From the NCBI RefSeq assembly GCF_964355755.1, contig NC_092675.1, forward strand, positions 8,879,312 through 8,943,311: a stretch of DNA of 64,000 nt. Direction: 5' to 3'. The position numbers and the translations under genes are program-made. Below the pieces are notes generated by a model. The model saw only the letters and a list, made by a program, of their open reading frames with translations, had not been told where the DNA came from and did no database searches. This stretch comes from Antedon mediterranea (Eukaryota; Echinodermata; Crinoidea; Comatulida; Antedonidae). Position 1 is the first letter of the stretch. Every line of letters begins with the position of its first letter. Of this stretch, positions 1-8,017 are shown piece by piece.

Positions 1-371
1 CTACGCGGGCGTCCACTTGTGTGCGCGTTTGATTCTTAGCAACAACGCGGCCTGAATCTTTTGTACATGCCGCTATTGTGTTATGCTTCTTTGTACAGTG
101 TTATTGTTTCCTTTATATTATCTTTTTAAGAACCTCAGTATAACTTTGTAAATTATACTAAACAAAGTTGAATTTACCTTTCAAGTATGTGTTTCTTCAA
201 CAGAAGTGGGTGTAAATACCAACGTCATGGTTTCAGCAGCTGCTAATTTCAATCCTAGAAAATGTTCTATAATAAATGAACAAAACTATTAGATTATAGG
301 ATATATATATTTATAGAGATTTTGACAGTGAATATAAGATGTATATATACTTGAACCGCAAGTAACCGAAC
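1..371 (+). repeat. Long spacer, 3' part (unit before U1)
   Basis: The window opens inside a class 1 long spacer. The first 46 bases are the end of the 113-nt insertion that splits psi-B. The 3' half of psi-B follows to about 136, then the expanded spacer with its AGCAGCTGCT palindrome and the TATATATA motif ahead of the first gene. Confidence 0.85.
342..349 (+). promoter_or_regulatory. Upstream TATA-like element of a first gene
   Basis: TATATATA lies at -30 to -23 of the first 5S gene. The same motif precedes nearly every first gene of a unit. Genes inside a unit have TATAAT at -28 to -23 instead. Upstream TATA-like elements near -25 to -30 are known to assist 5S transcription in several invertebrates. 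Activity here is inferred from position. Confidence 0.65.
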
Positions 372-491
372 GTCTACAACCATACCACGTTGAAAACACC
401 GGTTCTCGTCCGAACACCGTAGTTAAACAACGTCGGGCCTGGTTAGTACTTGGATGGGAGACCGCCTGGGAATACCTGGTGTCGTAGACCT
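372..491 (+). rRNA. 5S: 5S rRNA, U1 gene 1
   Basis: The RNA component of the large ribosomal subunit's central protuberance, made by RNA polymerase III. The 120 nt start GTCTAC and end GTAGACCT, closing helix I. The A-box region is at nt 50-64, the intermediate element near 67-72, and the C box at 80-97 contains TTGGATGGGAGACCGCCTG. These are the TFIIIA-binding internal promoter elements of 5S genes. Compared with usual metazoan 5S, all copies here have A7 facing C112 and U69 facing U106. This copy has the private change C49T. The -1 base is C and the TATATATA motif lies upstream. Confidence 0.97.
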
Positions 492-500
492 ATGTTTAAC

Positions 501-506
501 TTTTTT
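501..506 (+). terminator. RNA polymerase III T6 terminator
   Basis: TTTTTT begins 10 nt after the last base of the 5S gene; only a TTT lies closer, at +4 to +6. The same ATGTTTAACTTTTTT tail follows nearly every gene. The primary transcript would carry a 3' trailer of about 10-15 nt needing trimming, if T6 is the real stop. Confidence 0.7.
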
Positions 507-579
507 AAATTATACAAAACAATGTTTATTTTACCTTTCAATTATGTTTTTTGACAGTAACTATAAGATCTTTCTCAGT

Positions 580-585
580 TATAAT
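580..585 (+). promoter_or_regulatory. Upstream TATA-like element of an inner gene
   Basis: TATAAT lies at -28 to -23 of the second gene, within GTTATAATCTTGAACCGCAAG. A TTTTGACAGTAACTATAAGAT block lies farther up, starting near -59. The first genes have the same block (TTTTGACAGTGAATATAAGAT) 7 bp nearer. The two promoter types share a flank but differ in the TATA motif and spacing. Confidence 0.6.
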
Positions 586-607
586 CTTGAACCGCAAGGA
601 ACCGAAT

Positions 608-727
608 GTCTACAACCATACCACGTTGAAAACACCGGTTCTCGTCCGAACACCGCAGTTAAACAACGTCGGGCCTGGTTAGTACTTGGATGGGAGACCG
701 CCTGGGAATACCTGGTGTCGTAGACCT
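608..727 (+). rRNA. 5S: 5S rRNA, U1 gene 2
   Basis: Used here as the reference copy: it matches the array consensus at all 120 positions. The -1 base is T and the flank reads GCAAGGAACCGAAT, a marker of many second genes. It is spaced 236 bp from gene 1. Confidence 0.97.
657..704 (+). promoter_or_regulatory. Internal control region (A box to C box)
   Basis: This covers 5S nt 50-97 of the reference gene. The A box reads AGTTAAACAACGTC (usual invertebrate form AGTTAAGCAACGTC, so A replaces G at nt 56). The C box CTTGGATGGGAGACCGCCTG is canonical. TFIIIA binds this stretch in animals and recruits TFIIIC, TFIIIB and Pol III. Confidence 0.8.
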
Positions 728-844
728 ATGTTTAACTTTTTTAAATTATACTAAATAAAGTTTATTTTACCTTTCAATTATATTTTTATGACAGTAACTA
801 TAAGATCTTTCTAAGTTATAATCTTGAACCGCAAGTAACCGAAT

Positions 845-897
845 GTCTACAACCGTACCAGGTTGCCTAGCCTGTGAATATCTGTTGTCGTACACCT
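845..897 (+). pseudogene. psi-A: 5S relic with internal deletion
   Basis: Keeps 5S nt 1-21 (GTCTACAACCGTACCAGGTTG) joined to nt 89-120 in diverged form (CTGTGAATATCTG, GTCGTACACCT). About 67 nt are gone, including the A box, intermediate element and almost all of the C box, so Pol III initiation through TFIIIA is not expected. The upstream TATAAT and a T5 run after the end remain. It sits one period (237 bp) after the last gene. Confidence 0.9.
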
Positions 898-1024
898 GTT
901 TTTATCTTTTTAATAATCCTAAAATATAGTCTCGTTTAAGTGTTTCTATTTTCCAAAAATGTGTTTATACTGTTGATGATAGTATAAGTAAATAAATTCA
1001 AACTGTAACCGCAATTAATCGAAA

Positions 1025-1086
1025 GTTTTTCAACTAAACTGCATTGAAAACAACGGTTCTCGTCCGATCACTGAAGTTAAACAAGT
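1025..1086 (+). pseudogene. psi-B: 5' half of a diverged 5S copy
   Basis: Aligns with 5S nt 1-61: the first 20 nt are degraded (GTTTTTCAACTAAACTGCATT), then TTGAAAACAACGGTTCTCGT is close to the gene. It reads GATCACTGAAGTTAAACAAG where the genes read GAACACCGCAGTTAAACAAC. T43 and A49 match the usual metazoan 5S, whereas the genes have A43 and C49. The diverged upstream flank GTAACCGCAATTAATCGAA is still recognisable. Confidence 0.85.
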
Positions 1087-1197
1087 TGTTGTTCAAAGAC
1101 ATGTTTGTTGTTGTATGTTGCTGCTGTGGTGACGGTACAAACGTCACTGTACTACGCGGGCGTCCACTTGTGTGCGCGTTTGATTCTTAGCAACAAC
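1085..1197 (+). repeat. 113-nt insertion splitting psi-B
   Basis: The segment begins GTTGTTG and ends CAACAAC, perfect 7-bp inverted ends. The 5S sequence stops at AAACAA and resumes at AACAACGCGGCCTG, so AACAA is repeated at both edges like a short target duplication. A MITE-like origin is possible but unproven. In class 2-4 spacers the last C is A. Confidence 0.45.
1129..1147 (+). other. Perfect hairpin GTGACG/CGTCAC
   Basis: GTGACG, a 7-nt loop GTACAAA, then CGTCAC: a perfect 6-bp inverted repeat inside the 113-nt insertion, kept in nearly every unit. In U9 the left arm reads GTGACA, costing one pair. No function is assigned. Confidence 0.6.
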
Positions 1198-1287
1198 GCG
1201 GCCTGAATCTTTTGTACATGCCGCTATTGTGTTATGCTTCTTTGTACAGTGTTATTGTTTCCTTTATATTATCTTTTTAAGAACCTC
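1192..1287 (+). pseudogene. psi-B: 3' half remnant
   Basis: AACAACGCGGCCTG matches the gene's AACAACGTCGGGCCTG (nt 56-70) with two deletions. AAGAACCTCAGTATAAC resembles the gene's end plus flank, GTAGACCTATGTTTAAC. The middle is expanded by about 31 nt and holds two related TTTGTACA-containing pieces. Homology is weaker than for the 5' half but collinear with it and with the following spacer. Confidence 0.55.
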
Positions 1288-1345
1288 AGTATAACTTTGT
1301 AAATTATACTAAACAAAGTTGAATTTACCTTTCAAGTATGTGTTT

Positions 1346-1480
1346 CTTCAACAGAAGTGGGTGTAAATACCAACGTCATGGTTTCAGCAGCTGCTAATTT
1401 CAATCCTAGAAAATGTTCTATAATAAATGAACAAAACTATTAGATTATAGGATATATATATTTATAGAGATTTTGACAGT
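1346..1480 (+). other. 135-nt insertion in the leader of first genes
   Basis: The normal spacer reads TATGTTTTTTGACAG. Here TATGTGTTT and TTTTGACAG are separated by 135 nt. The inserted part has a CTTC-AACA-GAAG mini-hairpin and the 10-bp perfect palindrome AGCAGCTGCT (1386-1395). It is present once per unit, only upstream of first genes. It could be an old insertion or a small structured element; I do not recognise it. Confidence 0.5.
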
Positions 1481-1522
1481 GAATATAAGATGTATATATA
1501 CTTGAACCGCAAGTAACCGAAC

Positions 1523-1642
1523 GTCTACAACCATACCACGTTGAAAACACCGGTTCTCGTCCGAACACCGCAGTTAAACAACGTCGGGCCTGGTTAGTAC
1601 TTGGATGGGAGACCGCCTGGGAATACCTGGTGTCGTAGACCT
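1523..1642 (+). rRNA. 5S: 5S rRNA, U2 gene 1
   Basis: Array consensus; -1 base C; TATATATA upstream. Confidence 0.97.
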
Positions 1643-1758
1643 ATGTTTAACTTTTTTAAATTATACTAAACAATGTTTATTTTACCTTTCAATTATGTTT
1701 TTTGACAGTAACTATAAGATCTTTCTCAGTTATAATCTTGAACCGCAAGGAACCGAAT

Positions 1759-1878
1759 GTCTACAACCATACCACGTTGAAAACACCGGTTCTCGTCCGA
1801 ACACCGCAGTTAAACAACGTCGGGCCTGGTTAGTACTTGGATGGGAGACCGCCTGGGAATACCTGGTGTCGTAGACCT
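1759..1878 (+). rRNA. 5S: 5S rRNA, U2 gene 2
   Basis: Array consensus; -1 base T; GGAACC flank. Confidence 0.97.
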
Positions 1879-1995
1879 ATGTTTAACTTTTTTAAATTAT
1901 ACTAAATAAAGTTTATTTTACCTTTCAATTATATTTTTATGACAGTAACTATAAGATCTTTCTAAGTTATAATCTTGAACCGCAAGTAACCGAAT

Positions 1996-2673
1996 GTCTA
2001 CAACCGTACCAGGTTGCCTAGCCTGTGAATATCTGTTGTCGTACACCTGTTTTTATCTTTTTAATAATCCTAAAATATAGTCTCGTTTAAGTGTTTCTAT
2101 TTTCCAAAAATGTGTTTATACTGTTGATGATAGTATAAGTAAATAAATTCAAACTGTAACCGCAATTAATCGAAAGTTTTTCAACTAAACTGCATTGAAA
2201 ACAACGGTTCTCGTCCGATCACTGAAGTTAAACAAGTTGTTGTTCAAAGACATGTTTGTTGTTGTATGTTGCTGCTGTGGTGACGGTACAAACGTCACTG
2301 TACTACGCGGGCGTCCACTTGTGTGCGCGTTTGATTCTTAGCAACAACGCGGCCTGAATCTTTTGTACATGCCGCTATTGTGTTATGCTTCTTTGTACAG
2401 TGTTATTGTTTCCTTTATATTATCTTTTTAAGAACCTCAGTATAACTTTTTAAATTATACTAAACAAAGTTGAATTTACCTTTCAAGTATGTGTTTCTTC
2501 AACAGAAGTGGGTGTAAATACCAACGTCATGGTTTCAGCAGCTGCTAATTTCAATCCTAGAAAATGTTCTATAATAAATGAACAAAACTATTAGGTTATA
2601 GGATATATATGTTTATAGAGATTTTGACAGTGAATATAAGATGTATATATACTTGAACCGCAAGTAACCGAAC
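1996..2673 (+). repeat. Long spacer U2 (class 1)
   Basis: psi-A 1996-2048, psi-B 5' half 2176-2237. Near-identical to U1. Confidence 0.85.
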
Positions 2674-2793
2674 GTCTACAACCATACCACGTTGAAAACA
2701 CCGGTTCTCGTCCGAACACCGCAGTTAAACAACGTCGGGCCTGGTTAGTACTTGGATGGGAGACCGCCTGGGAATACCTGGTGTCGTAGACCT
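2674..2793 (+). rRNA. 5S: 5S rRNA, U3 gene 1
   Basis: Array consensus; first of a five-gene unit. Confidence 0.97.
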
Positions 2794-2909
2794 ATGTTTA
2801 ACTTTTTTAAATTATACTAAACAATGTTTATTTTACCTTTCAATTATGTTTTTTGACAGTAACTATAAGATCTTTCTAAGTTATAATCTTGAACCGCAAG
2901 TAACCGAAC

Positions 2910-3029
2910 GTCTACAACCATACCACGTTGAAAACACCGGTTCTCCTCCGAACACCACAGTTAAACAACGTCGGGCCTGGTTAGTACTTGGATGGGAGAA
3001 CACCAGGGAATACCTGGTGTCGTAGACCT
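2910..3029 (+). rRNA. 5S: 5S rRNA variant, U3 gene 2
   Basis: Five changes: G37C, G48A, C91A, G93A, T96A. The last three lie in the C box and turn CCGCCTGG into ACACCAGG, making a perfect 8-bp inverted repeat with CCTGGTGT at nt 104-111. TFIIIA binding and the normal fold are likely impaired, so this may be a pseudogene. Confidence 0.9.
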
Positions 3030-3145
3030 ATGTTTAACTTTTTTAAATTATACTAAACAATGTTTATTTTACCTTTCAATTATGTTTTTTGACAGTAACT
3101 ATAAGATCTTTCTAAGTTATAATCTTGAACCGCAAGTAAACGAAC

Positions 3146-3265
3146 GTCAACAACCATACCACGTTGAAAACACCGGTTCTCGTCCGAACACCGCAGTTAA
3201 ACAACGTCGGGCCTGGTTAGTACTTGGATGGGAGACCGCCTGGGAATACCTGGTGTCGTAGACCT
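3146..3265 (+). rRNA. 5S: 5S rRNA, U3 gene 3
   Basis: T4A (GTCAACAACC) breaks one helix I pair with A115. Flank AAGTAAACGAAC. Otherwise consensus. Confidence 0.95.
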
Positions 3266-3381
3266 ATGTTTAACTTTTTTAAATTATACTAAACAATGTT
3301 TATTTTACCTTTCAATTATGTTTTTTGACAGTAACTATAAGATCTTTCTCAGTTATAATCTTGAACCGCAAGGAACCGAAT

Positions 3382-3501
3382 GTCTACAACCATACCACGT
3401 TGAAAACACCGGTTCTCGTCCGAACACCGCAGTTAAACAACGTCGGGCCTGGTTAGTACTTGGATGGGAGACCGCCTGGGAATACCTGGTGTCGTAGACC
3501 T
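3382..3501 (+). rRNA. 5S: 5S rRNA, U3 gene 4
   Basis: Array consensus; -1 base T; GGAACC flank. Confidence 0.97.
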
Positions 3502-3617
3502 ATGTTTAACTTTTTTAAATTATACTAAACAATGTTTATTTTACCTTTCAATTATGTTTTTTGACAGTAACTATAAGATCTTTCTCAGTTATAATCTTGA
3601 ACCGCAAGGAACCGAAT

Positions 3618-3737
3618 GTCTACAACCATACCACGTTGAAAACACCGGTTCTCGTCCGAACACCGCAGTTAAACAACGTCGGGCCTGGTTAGTACTTGGA
3701 TGGGAGACCGCCTGGGAATACCTGGTGTCGTAGACCT
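3618..3737 (+). rRNA. 5S: 5S rRNA, U3 gene 5
   Basis: Array consensus and same flank as gene 4, as if that repeat had been duplicated. Confidence 0.97.
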
Positions 3738-3854
3738 ATGTTTAACTTTTTTAAATTATACTAAATAAAGTTTATTTTACCTTTCAATTATATTTTTATG
3801 ACAGTAACTATAAGATCTTTCTAAGTTATAATCTTGAACCGCAAGTAACCGAAT

Positions 3855-4532
3855 GTCTACAACCGTACCAGGTTGCCTAGCCTGTAAATATCTGTTGTCG
3901 TACACCTGTTTTTATCTATTTAATAATCCTAAAATATAGTCTCGTTTAAGTGTTTCTATTTTCCAAAAATGTGTTTATACTGTTGATGATAGTATAAGTA
4001 AATAAATTCAAACTGTAACCGCAATTAATCGAAAGTTTTTCAACTAAACTGCATTGAAAACAACGGTTCTCGTCCGATCACTGAAGTTAAACAAGTTGTT
4101 GTTCAAAGACATGTTTGTTGTTGTATGTTGCTGCTGTGGTGACGGTACAAACGTCACTGTACTACGCGGGCGTCCACTTGTGTGCGCGTTTGATTCTTAG
4201 CAACAACGCGGCCTGAATCTTTTGTACATGCCGCTATTGTGTTATGCTTCTTTGTACAGTGTTATTGTTTCCTTTATATTATCTTTTTAAGAACCTCAGT
4301 ATAACTTTGTAAATTATACTAAACAAAGTTGAATTTACCTTTCAAGTATGTGTTTCTTCAACAGAAGTGGGTGTAAATACCAACGTCATGGTTTCAGCAG
4401 CTGCTAATTTCAATCCTAGAAAATGTTCTATAATAAATGAACAAAACTATTAGATTATAGGATATATATATTTATAGAGATTTTGACAGTGAATATAAGA
4501 TGTATATATACTTGAACCGCAAGTAACCGAAC
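3855..4532 (+). repeat. Long spacer U3 (class 1)
   Basis: psi-A 3855-3907 with private CCTGTAAATA, psi-B 5' half 4035-4096. Confidence 0.85.
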
Positions 4533-4652
4533 GTCTACAACCATACCACGTTGAAAACACCGGTTCTCGTCCGAACACCGCAGTTAAACAACGTCGGGCC
4601 TGGTTAGTACTTGGATGGGAGACCGCCTGGGAATACCTGGTGTCGTAGACCT
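4533..4652 (+). rRNA. 5S: 5S rRNA, U4 gene 1
   Basis: Array consensus; -1 base C. Confidence 0.97.
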
Positions 4653-4768
4653 ATGTTTAACTTTTTTAAATTATACTAAACAATGTTTATTTTACCTTTC
4701 AATTATGTTTTTTGACAGTAACTATAAGATCTTTCTCAGTTATAATCTTGAACCGCAAGGAACCGAAT

Positions 4769-4888
4769 GTCTACAACCATACCACGTTGAAAACACCGGT
4801 TCTCGTCCGAACACCGCAGTTAAACAACGTCGGGCCTGGTTAGTACTTGGATGGGAGACCGCCTGGGAATACCTGGTGTCGTAGACCT
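4769..4888 (+). rRNA. 5S: 5S rRNA, U4 gene 2
   Basis: Array consensus; -1 base T; GGAACC flank. Confidence 0.97.
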
Positions 4889-5005
4889 ATGTTTAACTTT
4901 TTTAAATTATACTAAATAAAGTTTATTTTACCTTTCAATTATATTTTTATGACAGTAACTATAAGATCTTTCTAAGTTATAATCTTGAACCGCAAGTAAC
5001 CGAAT

Positions 5006-5683
5006 GTCTACAACCGTACCAGGTTGCCTAGCCTGTGAATATCTGTTGTCGTACACCTGTTTTTATCTTTTTAATAATCCTAAAATATAGTCTCGTTTAA
5101 GTGTTTCTATTTTCCAAAAATGTGTTTATACTGTTGATGATAGTATAAGTAAATAAATTCAAACTGTAACCGCAATTAATCGAAAGTTTTTCAACTAAAC
5201 TGCATTGAAAACAACGGTTCTCGTCCGATCACTGAAGTTAAACAAGTTGTTGTTCAAAGACATGTTTGTTGTTGTATGTTGCTGCTGTGGTGACGGTACA
5301 AACGTCACTGTACTACGCGGGCGTCCACTTGTGTGCGCGTTTGATTCTTAGCAACAACGCGGCCTGAATCTTTTGTACATGCCGCTATTGTGTTATGCTT
5401 CTTTGTACAGTGTTATTGTTTCCTTTATATTATCTTTTTAAGAACCTCAGTATAACTTTGTAAATTATACTAAACAAAGTTGAATTTACCTTTCAAGTAT
5501 GTGTTTCTTCAACAGAAGTGGGTGTAAATACCAACGTCATGGTTTCAGCAGCTGCTAATTTCAATCCTAGAAAATGTTCTATAATAAATGAACAAAACTA
5601 TTAGATTATAGGATATATATATTTATAGAGATTTTGACAGTGAATATAAGATGTATATATACTTGAACCGCAAGTAACCGAAC
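5006..5683 (+). repeat. Long spacer U4 (class 1)
   Basis: psi-A 5006-5058, psi-B 5' half 5186-5247. Confidence 0.85.
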
Positions 5684-5803
5684 GTCTACAACCATACCAC
5701 GTTGAAAACACCGGTTCTCGTCCGAACACCGCAGTTAAACAACGTCGGGCCTGGTTAGTACTTGGATGGGAGACCGCCTGGGAATACCTGGTGTCGTAGA
5801 CCT
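5684..5803 (+). rRNA. 5S: 5S rRNA, U5 gene 1
   Basis: Array consensus; -1 base C. Confidence 0.97.
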
Positions 5804-5919
5804 ATGTTTAACTTTTTTAAATTATACTAAACAATGTTTATTTTACCTTTCAATTATGTTTTTTGACAGTAACTATAAGATCTTTCTCAGTTATAATCTT
5901 GAACCGCAAGGAACCGAAT

Positions 5920-6039
5920 GTCTACAACCATACCACGTTGAAAACACCGGTTCTCGTCCGAACACCGCAGTTAAACAACGTCGGGCCTGGTTAGTACTTG
6001 GATGGGAGACCGCCTGGGAATACCTGGTGTCGTAGACCT
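5920..6039 (+). rRNA. 5S: 5S rRNA, U5 gene 2
   Basis: Array consensus; -1 base T; GGAACC flank. Confidence 0.97.
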
Positions 6040-6156
6040 ATGTTTAACTTTTTTAAATTATACTAAATAAAGTTTATTTTACCTTTCAATTATATTTTTA
6101 TGACAGTAACTATAAGATCTTTCTAAGTTATAATCTTGAACCGCAAGTAACCGAAT

Positions 6157-6834
6157 GTCTACAACCGTACCAGGTTGCCTAGCCTGTGAATATCTGTTGT
6201 CGTACACCTGTTTTTATCTTTTTAATAATCCTAAAATATAGTCTCGTTTAAGTGTTTCTATTTTCCAAAAATGTGTTTATACTGTTGATGATAGTATAAG
6301 TAAATAAATTCAAACTGTAACCGCAATTAATCGAAAGTTTTTCAACTAAACTGCATTGAAAACAACGGTTCTCGTCCGATCACTGAAGTTAAACAAGTTG
6401 TTGTTCAAAGACATGTTTGTTGTTGTATGTTGCTGCTGTGGTGACGGTACAAACGTCACTGTACTACGCGGGCGTCCACTTGTGTGCGCGTTTGATTCTT
6501 AGCAACAACGCGGCCTGAATCTTTTGTACATGCCGCTATTGTGTTATGCTTCTTTGTACAGTGTTATTGTTTCCTTTATATTATCTTTTTAAGAACCTCA
6601 GTATAACTTTTTAAATTATACTAAACAAAGTTGAATTTACCTTTCAAGTATGTGTTTCTTCAACAGAAGTGGGTGTAAATACCAACGTCATGGTTTCAGC
6701 AGCTGCTAATTTCAATCCTAGAAAATGTTCTATAATAAATGAACAAAACTATTAGGTTATAGGATATATATGTTTATAGAGATTTTGACAGTGAATATAA
6801 GATGTATATATACTTGAACCGCAAGTAACCGAAC
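6157..6834 (+). repeat. Long spacer U5 (class 1)
   Basis: psi-A 6157-6209, psi-B 5' half 6337-6398. Confidence 0.85.
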
Positions 6835-6954
6835 GTCTACAACCATACCACGTTGAAAACACCGGTTCTCGTCCGAACACCGCAGTTAAACAACGTCGGG
6901 CCTGGTTAGTACTTGGATGGGAGACCGCCTGGGAATACCTGGTGTCGTAGACCT
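6835..6954 (+). rRNA. 5S: 5S rRNA, U6 gene 1
   Basis: Array consensus; -1 base C. Confidence 0.97.
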
Positions 6955-7070
6955 ATGTTTAACTTTTTTAAATTATACTAAACAATGTTTATTTTACCTT
7001 TCAATTATGTTTTTTGACAGTAACTATAAGATCTTTCTAAGTTATAATCTTGAACCGCAAGTAACCGAAC

Positions 7071-7190
7071 GTCTACAACCATACCACGTTGAAAACACCG
7101 GTTCTCCTCCGAACACCACAGTTAAACAACGTCGGGCCTGGTTAGTACTTGGATGGGAGACCGCCTGGGAATACCTGGTGTCGTAGACCT
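7071..7190 (+). rRNA. 5S: 5S rRNA, U6 gene 2
   Basis: G37C and G48A as in U3 gene 2, but the C box is normal, so the 3' half differs in origin. Confidence 0.94.
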
Positions 7191-7306
7191 ATGTTTAACT
7201 TTTTTAAATTATACTAAACAATGTTTATTTTACCTTTCAATTATGTTTTTTGACAGTAACTATAAGATCTTTCTCAGTTATAATCTTGAACCGCAAGTAA
7301 CCGAAT

Positions 7307-7426
7307 GTCTACAACCATACCACGTTGAAAACACCGGTTCTCGTCCGAACACCGCAGTTAAACAACGTCGGGCCTCGTTAGTACTTGGATGGGAGAACAC
7401 CAGGGAATACCTGGTGTCGTAGACCT
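7307..7426 (+). rRNA. 5S: 5S rRNA variant, U6 gene 3
   Basis: G70C plus the C-box triplet C91A/G93A/T96A; -1 base T. The 8-bp inverted repeat is present. Confidence 0.9.
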
Positions 7427-7542
7427 ATGTTTAACTTTTTTAAATTATACTAAACAATGTTTATTTTACCTTTCAATTATGTTTTTTGACAGTAACTATA
7501 AGATCTTTCTAAGTTATAATCTTGAACCGCAAGTAAACGAAC

Positions 7543-7662
7543 GTCAACAACCATACCACGTTGAAAACACCGGTTCTCGTCCGAACACCGCAGTTAAACA
7601 ACGTCGGGCCTGGTTAGTACTTGGATGGGAGACCGCCTGGGAATACCTGGTGTCGTAGACCT
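7543..7662 (+). rRNA. 5S: 5S rRNA, U6 gene 4
   Basis: T4A with the AAGTAAACGAAC flank, as in U3 gene 3. The terminator run is T7 here. Confidence 0.95.
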
Positions 7663-7780
7663 ATGTTTAACTTTTTTTAAATTATACTAAACAATGTTTA
7701 TTTTACCTTTCAATTATGTTTTTATGACAGTAACTATAAGATCTTTCTAAGTTATAATCTTGAACCGCAAGTAACCGAAC

Positions 7781-7900
7781 GTCTACAACCATACCACGTT
7801 GAAAACACCGGTTCTCGTCCGAACACCGCAGTTAAACAACGTCGGGCCTGGTTAGTACTTGGATGGGAGACCGCCTGGGAATACCTGGTGTCGTTGACCT
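7781..7900 (+). rRNA. 5S: 5S rRNA, U6 gene 5
   Basis: A115T (TCGTTGACCT) loses a helix I pair with U4. Spaced 238 bp from gene 4. Confidence 0.95.
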
Positions 7901-8017
7901 ATGTTTAACTTTTTTAAATTATACTAAATAAAGTTTATTTTACCTTTCAATTATATTTTCATGACAGTAACTATAAGATCTTTCTAAGTTATAATCTTGA
8001 ACCGCAAGTAACCGAAT

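Larger units (their letters stand above)
845..1522 (+). repeat. Long spacer U1 (class 1): psi-A, split psi-B, expanded leader
   Basis: This 678-bp block is the model for every long spacer. It is built from two decayed 236-bp repeats plus two insertions: psi-A, psi-B 5' half, a 113-nt insertion, psi-B 3' half, a spacer homologous to the normal one (TAAATTATACTAAACAAAG), a 135-nt insertion, and the first-gene promoter. No protein gene or recognisable tRNA or snRNA was seen. Confidence 0.85.

Noticed and set aside
550-585. TTGACA and TATAAT as a bacterial promoter
   Set aside because: The motifs lie at unsuitable spacing, and the context is an animal 5S array with a LINE.
454-723. Recurrent 89-codon open frames (about 50 copies, starting ATGGGAGACCGC)
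   Set aside because: Each runs from the 3' part of one 5S gene through the spacer into the next gene, ending at the TAG in GTCGTAGACC. The frame is a by-product of the 236-bp period and is lost where the spacer is 237 bp. If seen in protein databases it is an artefact.
1178-1187. CGTTTGATTC as a tRNA B box
   Set aside because: Only a partial match to GGTTCGANTCC. No cloverleaf, A box or acceptor pairing found around it.
1290-1400. Spliced-leader or U-snRNA gene in the long spacer, as found in some invertebrate 5S arrays
   Set aside because: AAGTATGTG looks donor-like, but it aligns with the ordinary spacer (CAATTATGTT). I found no convincing Sm site or hairpin set, and no U6-like core.
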